Assembly: GCA_016791085.1 (NCBI GenBank)
Contig: JAEUNN010000556.1
Span: forward strand, 1 to 18,785
Direction: 5' to 3'
DNA length: 18,785 bases
From: Rhodocyclaceae bacterium
GTDB taxonomy: Bacteria; Pseudomonadota; Gammaproteobacteria; Burkholderiales; Rhodocyclaceae
Shown one piece after another: positions 13,603 through 18,785 of the stretch. Position 1 is the stretch's first letter, and every line of letters starts with the position of its first letter. The notes beneath the pieces were generated by a model that saw only the letters and a list, made by a program, of their open reading frames with translations, was not told where the DNA came from and did not search any database. Both the position numbers and the translations under genes were made by a program.

Positions 13603-14883
13603 ATGAACCAAGCCGCCGCAAGCCCGGCGCCCGCGCCGGACGAACCCGAATGGTTCGGCAGCAGCAGCCGCGCGGCCATCAACGGCCGCCCCGAGTCCCG
13701 CTATGGCTGGCTGGAGCAGGCCAGCGGCCCCTGCATCGTCAAAGAAGTGAATTCCCACCTGGCGGCGTTCGCGACCGGACTGCTGGAACACGAGCGCAAA
13801 GTGTTGCTGCGCCTGCGCAAGGAATACGCCCCGGTGCCCGCTTGCATGGCCCACCCGCGCACCGACTGGCTGGTGACCGGGTTTGCCGGCTTGTCCATGC
13901 AGTTGCTGGCCCAGGCCAAAGGTGCTGCACGGCTTTTTCCGCCCGGCGAGCGGCTCGCCGCCTGGGTGCATTTTCTTGACCGCGCCCATGCGTTCCAGCA
14001 GGCCGGCGCGCTGCCGGTGGATTTGTGGGCCGGCAATCTGGTGCTGCCGCTGGCCGAAGGAACTCACGGTCAGCTGCGCCTGGATCGCCCGGTGCTGATC
14101 GATCACGCCCACACCCTGTGCATAGGCATGGACATGCGCCGGCCGCTCTGGATACGCGCCGACATGGAGCGCGTGGCGCCGGAACTGCGCGCCGCGCTGC
14201 GTGCCGACCAGGACCGGCTGAAACAGTTGTTCCAGCGCGCCGGCGCCGCCCTGCCGGGTAGCCGGCCTGCCGACGCCCGGGCCGGCAGCCTGGGCGAGCG
14301 CATGTGGGCCGAATACGACGCGCGTCAGGAATTGCAGGCCGAACTGGATGCCGGGCGGGTCGATCCCGGCGCCGCCATCCAGTACGCCGTGGCGATCGCG
14401 CTGCAAAACCAGGCCCTGCGCGCCGCGAGCAAGACCCGGCTGCTGCCGGTGCTGGCGCGCATGCGCGCGCCGGATCCGGCACGGCGTTTCCGCAGCCTGC
14501 ACGAGGCGCACCAGGCCTGCGTCGAGGCCCTGGGCAATTTGCCGCGCGCGGGTGCCCATCGCCATGCCGCCGTGGGCCCCTCCACGCTGCGCGACCACAG
14601 CGAAAAAATGGCCACCACGCTTGCCGCCCTGAATACCACGGTAGTGGGCGAGGCGGGCGCGACCTGCGTCGGCGGCCAGGATGCGGCCGCTCCGCATGCG
14701 CCGCAGGGGCCCGGCGCGGAGCAGGCAGCGGGCGCCGACGCCACGTTTTATGTCGAGCCGGCCGCACCCGCCGCAGCGCCCGCCACGCCCTACGCGTACA
14801 TGCGCAGTATCTGGTGGTGGGCGGCCTGCATCGCGGCAGGCGTGCTGGCGGAAAGGCTTCTGCCCTGGCCTGGCGGGTTTTGA
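13603..14883 (+). CDS. Divergent protein-kinase-fold protein with C-terminal membrane anchor
   Basis: The 426-residue product has spaced residues matching a kinase core. These are K47 in PCIVKEV (ATP lysine), E62 or E64 in LLEHERKVL (helix C), a hinge-like DWLVTGFAG (88-96), D140 and N145 in PVDLWAGNLVL (catalytic loop D-x4-N), and D167 in VLIDHAH (the DFG position). HRD is replaced by PVD and DFG by DHA, so it may be an atypical kinase or a pseudokinase. A helical region (about 185-345) and an Ala/Pro-rich linker lead to one transmembrane helix (about 402-419). With no signal peptide, it would be tail-anchored with the kinase-like domain in the cytoplasm. The ATG at 13603 has GGAG 6 bases upstream; earlier in-frame codons have no support and would span the promoter. 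It is divergent from mltD. Confidence 0.72.
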   Translation: MNQAAASPAPAPDEPEWFGSSSRAAINGRPESRYGWLEQASGPCIVKEVNSHLAAFATGLLEHERKVLLRLRKEYAPVPACMAHPRTDWLVTGFAGLSMQLLAQAKGAARLFPPGERLAAWVHFLDRAHAFQQAGALPVDLWAGNLVLPLAEGTHGQLRLDRPVLIDHAHTLCIGMDMRRPLWIRADMERVAPELRAALRADQDRLKQLFQRAGAALPGSRPADARAGSLGERMWAEYDARQELQAELDAGRVDPGAAIQYAVAIALQNQALRAASKTRLLPVLARMRAPDPARRFRSLHEAHQACVEALGNLPRAGAHRHAAVGPSTLRDHSEKMATTLAALNTTVVGEAGATCVGGQDAAAPHAPQGPGAEQAAGADATFYVEPAAPAAAPATPYAYMRSIWWWAACIAAGVLAERLLPWPGGF

Positions 14884-14917
14884 GGCGGTGCGGCCGGCGC
14901 GCGGCCGGCGTGCATCG

Positions 14918-14959
14918 CGGCCCGGCCCAAGCGGCCCAAGCGGCGCGCCGGCCGGGCCG
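14918..14959. terminator. 10-bp inverted repeat between convergent genes
   Basis: CGGCCCGGCC (14918-14927) pairs perfectly with GGCCGGGCCG (14950-14959), with a 22-base loop. It lies in the 97-bp gap between the converging kinase-like and WD40-caspase genes. It could act as a bidirectional terminator, but there is no T-run on either side. Confidence 0.4.
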
Positions 14960-14980
14960 ACAGGCTGGGGCCGGCGTGAG

Positions 14981-17866
14981 CTAGCGCACCAGTGCGATAG
15001 GAAAATCCGGCACGCCGCCGGGCGCCTGGGTCGTGGGGTGTTGCTGGCCGCGGGTGAGGGTTTTCACGCGCTCCGAAACGTAAATATCCAGGCTTTTGAA
15101 CGTCACGCGGCCGGCCGTCACGGCCTTGCCGGACAGGCCTTCGATGAGCGCCTTGGTGAACGCCCCGTTGCCCCATTCCGGGTCTTCGATGGCGTACTGT
15201 TTGCCGGTGGACGCGGAAAACACCACCACGCCGTTTTCCGCGCTGGATAGTTCGTTGATGATGCCGTTCAGATCGACCGGCAGCGCGCGGCGCCCGCCCA
15301 GCACGTTGCCGCTGTGGCAGGTATCCAGGAAAAACAGCGCCTTGCCGGCCAGGTTGGACAGCGTGGTGCGGATTTCCGTGAACATGAGTCCGGTGCTGCG
15401 CATGCGCTCGACGTCGAAACCCACCGGCGCGAAGTAATAGCTGCCGTCGGCGGCATTCACGCCGTGGCCGGCCAGGAACAGCACGCCCATGTCCTTTTGC
15501 CCGACCTGCTTTTCCAGCCATTCCAGCCCTTCCACGATGGCGTCGCGGGTGGCCAGGCGATCGGACAGCAAGCGCACCTGCACGTCCTTGTACAGGCCGC
15601 CCTTCTGTTTTTGCAGTGCCCCGGCAAAGTCGTGCGCATCCTTGGCGGCCAGTTTCAGCCGGTATTCCGGCTTGGCGTATTCGCTCACGCCCACCGCCAG
15701 CACGTACAAGGTGCCGCGCGTATCCAGACCGGGCGCAGCGCGTCCGGTGTAGCGGTAGCGCAGCGTGGCGGGCGCCGATACGCCGTGGCGGTTTTCCGCG
15801 AACAGCTGGATTTCCACGTTTTCGGGCGGCAGCGCAAGCTGCAGCGCTTGCGGCGGGTCGGTCACGAAAGAACTGCCCTGGCCGGCCGGCAATACTTCCA
15901 GGTTGCGCGTTTCCAGCAATTTTCCGTTGATGCGCACGCGCACCGAGGTGGCCGGTGCGTCGGCGGCATGGCGTATCTGGTAGCGCACGGCCAGCTGGGC
16001 GCCGTCGAATGTGCCTTCCGGTGCCGACAGCACGTCCACGCTGGGCGGCAGGGCCTGCGCGACGGTCACGACCTGGCTGCGGCGGCCGCGCTCGGCGTCG
16101 GCCTGGGCCAGCGCCTGGGTTTCGTCCAGCGTGTCCAATACGCGGTCTATCACGTCGGGCCGGTAAAAGCGCTCGCGAAAGCGCGATGCCGGGTAAAAGT
16201 CGGCCGCGCTGTCCTGCCCGCGATTGACATGCCAGCCTATCAGTTCTTCGGCGCCGGGCGCGGCGTCGAAATAGCCCGAAGGCGTCCAGATTACCCAGCG
16301 CTTGCGGTCGGCGTGCAGGAACAGGGCCAGCAATTCCTCGCCGTTGTCGAGGCGGTGCCAGCGTATCGTGCCGTCGCCATAGGCCGCGATCACGACCCGG
16401 CCGCCGGCCGGAATATTGACGCTCCAGGTGGTGCCGGGCGAGGTTTTCCGCCAGATTTGCGTTCCGTCGGTGCCAAACACGCGCAAGGACCAGCTCGTAC
16501 CCAGCGCGAAGCGCGCGCCGTCCGGCCCGATCGCGTAGGTGCGCGACCATTCGTAAGCTTCCAGCGGCAATTTGCGGTCGCCAAGCGTGACCTGAGAGGA
16601 ATCTTTCCAGTCGCGCAGATCCAGCCCGCTCATGCGCGCCGCGTCGAGCGAGGCGTTGCTGCCTGCGGCGAGGCGGCGATTGGCCAGATCGAAGCGGAAT
16701 GGTTCGGCGCCGAATGCGGCATATGAAAATTGCACCTCGCGTGCATCGCGGCTGGCCGCAAAGCCCTGGAAATTCGACCGGAAATCGGCAACCGGCGCGC
16801 GCCCCGGCACACGCACCGTGCCGCGCGCATCCACCACGGCCCAGGTCGGATCGGCACTGCCGGCCAATATGCTGCCGTCGGGCAGCGCGGCCAGGCCCAT
16901 GACGGTATTACCGGCCAGGGGCACATCCTGCGCCGAGCCGCGGCCACCCTGCGGCCAGACGCGCACCGGATAGCCTCCCCCGCTGGCGCGCTTGCCGCCG
17001 GCCACGATGCGCTGGCCGTCGGCGCTCCAGGCGACCGAATCCAGACTGCCGCTATCCAGTCCGCTCGCGTCGGGCTGCCAGAGCGCTTGCAGGCTGGCGC
17101 CATCCAGCACGTCCACGCGGCTCACGTCTTCGTAGCCCACCGCCAGATAGCGGCCGGACGGATGGAAGGCCACGCCGTAGGGCCGCTTGCCGCCCGGCGC
17201 GGCGCGCTTCGCCAGCAGTTGCAGGTTGCCCGGCGCGAGTTGATACAAGCGCACGAAACCGTCGTAGGACGTGGTGGCGAGCCGTCCGTCCGCGCTGAAT
17301 GCGGCGCCATTCGAATAATCGCCGTAATTCGTGTCGGCGAGCGGTGCGGCGGCGAAATTGCGCGTGGACCATACGCGCACCCCGTTGTTGCGGCCCAGCG
17401 TGGCGGCGAGCCACATGCCGTCGGGGCTGAAAGTGAGGTGGTCGATCACGTTAGGCAGCCCGGCCAGACGCGTGCGCAGGCGCCCGCTGGCACGGTCGAA
17501 CAGGTACACCTGATTTTGCGCGTGCCACTCGTATCCTGTCCAACCGCCCACGGCGACGGTTTCGCCATCCGGACTGATGGCAGCCGCGTACAGCTTGCCC
17601 TCGTTGCCCGCGCCTATGGGCGGGCGCAGCACTTGCAGCAGCCGGCCGCTGGAAATTTCCCATACCCGGGCGATCTTGTCGTCCGACACGGTGGCGGCAT
17701 AACGCCCGTCGGCATCCGCGGCGACGCGCCATATGGTCGCCGTATGCATGCCGGCATCCAGCCGCAGTTGCGGCGCGGCCGGCGGGTCGGCGGCGCCGGC
17801 AAGGCCGGTCGCCAGCCACAGCCAAAGTGCGGCAGTAATAAGGAAAGCAGGTAGATGGCGGTGCAT
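14981..17866 (-). CDS. Secreted WD40 beta-propeller protein with C-terminal caspase (C14) domain
   Basis: The 961-residue product has an N-terminal signal peptide (hydrophobic 8-25, likely cut after AGA near 26). WD40-type repeats span roughly 40-600, recognisable from phrases such as GRYAATVSDDKIARVWEISS, FSPDGMWLAATLG and FHPSGRYLAVGYED. A linker region (about 620-710) has beta-sandwich character (VRVRINGKLLETRNLEV). The caspase domain occupies about 720-961: LYVLAVGVSEY, catalytic H801 in FLAGHGVN, and C850 in FFLDTCHSGN. It ends with a GGVPDFPIAL tail. The catalytic residues are intact. The WD40 part is probably a docking or sensing platform that controls the protease. The ATG at 17866 follows a weak GGAA. 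A near-identical caspase domain lies directly upstream on the same strand, so the genes are tandem duplicates. Confidence 0.92.
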   Translation of the reverse strand: MHRHLPAFLITAALWLWLATGLAGAADPPAAPQLRLDAGMHTATIWRVAADADGRYAATVSDDKIARVWEISSGRLLQVLRPPIGAGNEGKLYAAAISPDGETVAVGGWTGYEWHAQNQVYLFDRASGRLRTRLAGLPNVIDHLTFSPDGMWLAATLGRNNGVRVWSTRNFAAAPLADTNYGDYSNGAAFSADGRLATTSYDGFVRLYQLAPGNLQLLAKRAAPGGKRPYGVAFHPSGRYLAVGYEDVSRVDVLDGASLQALWQPDASGLDSGSLDSVAWSADGQRIVAGGKRASGGGYPVRVWPQGGRGSAQDVPLAGNTVMGLAALPDGSILAGSADPTWAVVDARGTVRVPGRAPVADFRSNFQGFAASRDAREVQFSYAAFGAEPFRFDLANRRLAAGSNASLDAARMSGLDLRDWKDSSQVTLGDRKLPLEAYEWSRTYAIGPDGARFALGTSWSLRVFGTDGTQIWRKTSPGTTWSVNIPAGGRVVIAAYGDGTIRWHRLDNGEELLALFLHADRKRWVIWTPSGYFDAAPGAEELIGWHVNRGQDSAADFYPASRFRERFYRPDVIDRVLDTLDETQALAQADAERGRRSQVVTVAQALPPSVDVLSAPEGTFDGAQLAVRYQIRHAADAPATSVRVRINGKLLETRNLEVLPAGQGSSFVTDPPQALQLALPPENVEIQLFAENRHGVSAPATLRYRYTGRAAPGLDTRGTLYVLAVGVSEYAKPEYRLKLAAKDAHDFAGALQKQKGGLYKDVQVRLLSDRLATRDAIVEGLEWLEKQVGQKDMGVLFLAGHGVNAADGSYYFAPVGFDVERMRSTGLMFTEIRTTLSNLAGKALFFLDTCHSGNVLGGRRALPVDLNGIINELSSAENGVVVFSASTGKQYAIEDPEWGNGAFTKALIEGLSGKAVTAGRVTFKSLDIYVSERVKTLTRGQQHPTTQAPGGVPDFPIALVR
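14984..15712 (-). repeat. Direct repeat copy A (caspase domain of the first WD40-caspase gene)
   Basis: This segment is highly similar at DNA level to 18033-18761, in the same orientation, without gaps, and offset by exactly 3049 bases. The encoded proteins differ at about 18 of 242 positions by my count. It marks a recent tandem duplication or gene conversion. Confidence 0.85.
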
Positions 17867-18029
17867 GGCGTGATTGGTTCCGTGTGGTCGTTTGCATTAT
17901 GCGGCCGGCGCATGGCCTGCGGCGGCGTTTGGTCCCGCCCCGCAGGCCCCGGTGCCGCGGGCCGCCCGGCCTTATGTTCGCATACCAGCACGGCGCGGCA
18001 GGGCCAAACCCGCCGCCCGCCGCCGGCAA
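17867..18029 (-). promoter_or_regulatory. Gap between tandem WD40-caspase genes with possible -10 box
   Basis: The 163-bp gap contains CATAAT on the minus strand (17901-17896), a 5/6 -10 match about 30 bases before the start codon at 17866. No -35 match lies at the right distance, and no copy of the TCCGAC-N16-CGTC motif was found. The WD40-caspase at 14981-17866 may be read through from the upstream copy. Confidence 0.22.
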
Positions 18030-18785
18030 TTAGCGTTCCAGCGCAATCGGAAAATCCGGCACGCCGCCGGGCGCCTGCGTCGTGGGGTGTTGCTGGCCGC
18101 GCGTAAGTTCTTTCACGCGGTCCGAAACATATACGTCCAGGCTTTTGAAAGTGATGCGCCCGGACTTGACGGCCTTGCCCGACAGGCCTTCGATGAGCGC
18201 CTTGGTAAATGCGCCATTGCCCCATTGCGGGTCTTCGATCGCATATTCTTTGCCCGTGGAGGCGGAAAACACCACCACGCCGTTTTCCGCGGATATCAGT
18301 TCGTTGATGATGCCGTTGATGTCCGCCGGCAGTGCGCGGCGGCCGCCCAGCACGTTGCCGCTGTGGCAGGTATCCAGGAAAAACAGCGCCTTGCCGGCCA
18401 GGTTGGATAGCGTGGTGCGAATTTCCGTGAACATGAGCCCGGTGCTGCGCATGCGCTCGAGGTCGAAACCCACCGGGGCGAAGTAATAGCTGCCGTCGGC
18501 GGCATTCACGCCATGGCCGGCCAGGAACAGCACGCCCATGTCCTTTTGCCCGACCTGTTTTTCCAGCCACTCCAGACCTTCCACGATGGCCTCCTTGGTG
18601 GCCAGGCGATCGGACAGCAGGCGCACCTGCACGTCCTTGTACAGCCCGCCTTTCTGCTTTTGCAGCGCAGCGGCGAAGTCGCGCGCATCCTTGGCGGCGA
18701 GTTTCAGCCGGTAATCGGGCTTGGCGTATTCGCTCACGCCTACCGCCAGCACGTACAAGGTGCCGGGCGCATCGGTCGCGGGCGC
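18030..18785 (-). CDS. Second WD40-caspase family protein, C-terminal caspase domain only (5' end beyond window)
   Basis: The last 251 codons are visible; the frame stays open to the window edge (reading APATDAPGTLYVLAVG). An ATG is not seen, so the start is outside. The caspase domain is almost identical to that of the neighbouring gene. It has the catalytic histidine in FLAGHGVN (visible residue 91), the cysteine in FFLDTCHSGN (140), and the GGVPDFPIAL tail. The residues just before the domain differ from the neighbour (APATDAPG against RAAPGLDTRG), so divergence increases upstream. By analogy the missing part is expected to carry WD40 repeats, but that cannot be seen here. It is the upstream partner of a tandem pair separated by 163 bases. 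Confidence 0.88.
   Translation of the reverse strand, partial: APATDAPGTLYVLAVGVSEYAKPDYRLKLAAKDARDFAAALQKQKGGLYKDVQVRLLSDRLATKEAIVEGLEWLEKQVGQKDMGVLFLAGHGVNAADGSYYFAPVGFDLERMRSTGLMFTEIRTTLSNLAGKALFFLDTCHSGNVLGGRRALPADINGIINELISAENGVVVFSASTGKEYAIEDPQWGNGAFTKALIEGLSGKAVKSGRITFKSLDVYVSDRVKELTRGQQHPTTQAPGGVPDFPIALER
18033..18761 (-). repeat. Direct repeat copy B (caspase domain of the second WD40-caspase gene)
   Basis: This is the partner of the segment at 14984-15712, in the same orientation and gap-free. Most differences appear to be at synonymous or conservative positions. Confidence 0.85.

Noticed and set aside
13446..13682. 79-codon upstream extension of mltD
   Set aside because: The lipoprotein signal peptide starts at 13445, and the extension would cross the divergent promoters and the kinase-like start.
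1..18785. Insertion sequences, integrases, CRISPR arrays, tRNA or rRNA genes
   Set aside because: No transposase or integrase motifs, no regularly spaced short repeats and no tRNA-like cloverleaf sequences were recognised by eye.

Overview
This is a GC-rich proteobacterial chromosome segment. The divergent metG/mrp pair at the left edge is a conserved arrangement in Beta- and Gammaproteobacteria, and the envelope genes (MltD-type transglycosylase lipoprotein, OmpA-like protein, signal peptides) indicate a Gram-negative cell. A betaproteobacterium is my best guess, but the sequence does not settle this.

Layout. 1-1912: housekeeping pair, metG (minus, cut by the window edge) and mrp/apbC (plus). 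2056-5500: a minus-strand operon reading OmpA-like protein, then a secreted caspase-like protease (metacaspase-type C14 domain, EF-hand loop, DUF4384-like module), then a serpin whose start codon overlaps the protease stop codon. 6165-7379: plus-strand FecR-domain protein. 7835-9988: minus-strand DUF4384-like protein followed by a second caspase/EF-hand/DUF4384 protease. 10098-11464: small secreted protein, single-pass membrane protein resembling an anti-sigma factor, and a possible 42-residue ORF. 11817-13445: mltD-like lipoprotein (minus), divergent from 13603-14883, a degenerate kinase-fold protein with a C-terminal membrane anchor (plus). 14981-18785: two tandem WD40-caspase genes (minus), the second cut by the window end.

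Main interpretation. Four caspase-superfamily proteins lie in about 15 kb. The three with visible N-termini have export signals, so they probably act in the periplasm or outside the cell. The most interesting unit is the translationally coupled protease-serpin pair. The serpin has a full reactive-centre loop with a predicted P1 lysine, and metacaspases cleave after Lys/Arg, so a cognate protease-inhibitor module is plausible.

A second layer is a shared promoter motif, TCCGAC-N16-CGTC with TTTTGCG in the spacer. It occurs upstream of four separate units: the OmpA/caspase/serpin operon, the DUF4384/caspase operon, mltD, and the kinase-like gene. A weaker version precedes the FecR gene. This looks like an ECF-sigma regulon tying the caspases to envelope genes, although no sigma gene is in the window. 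No mobile elements, CRISPR arrays, tRNAs or rRNAs were seen. All functional statements come from reading the sequence by eye, without database searches.
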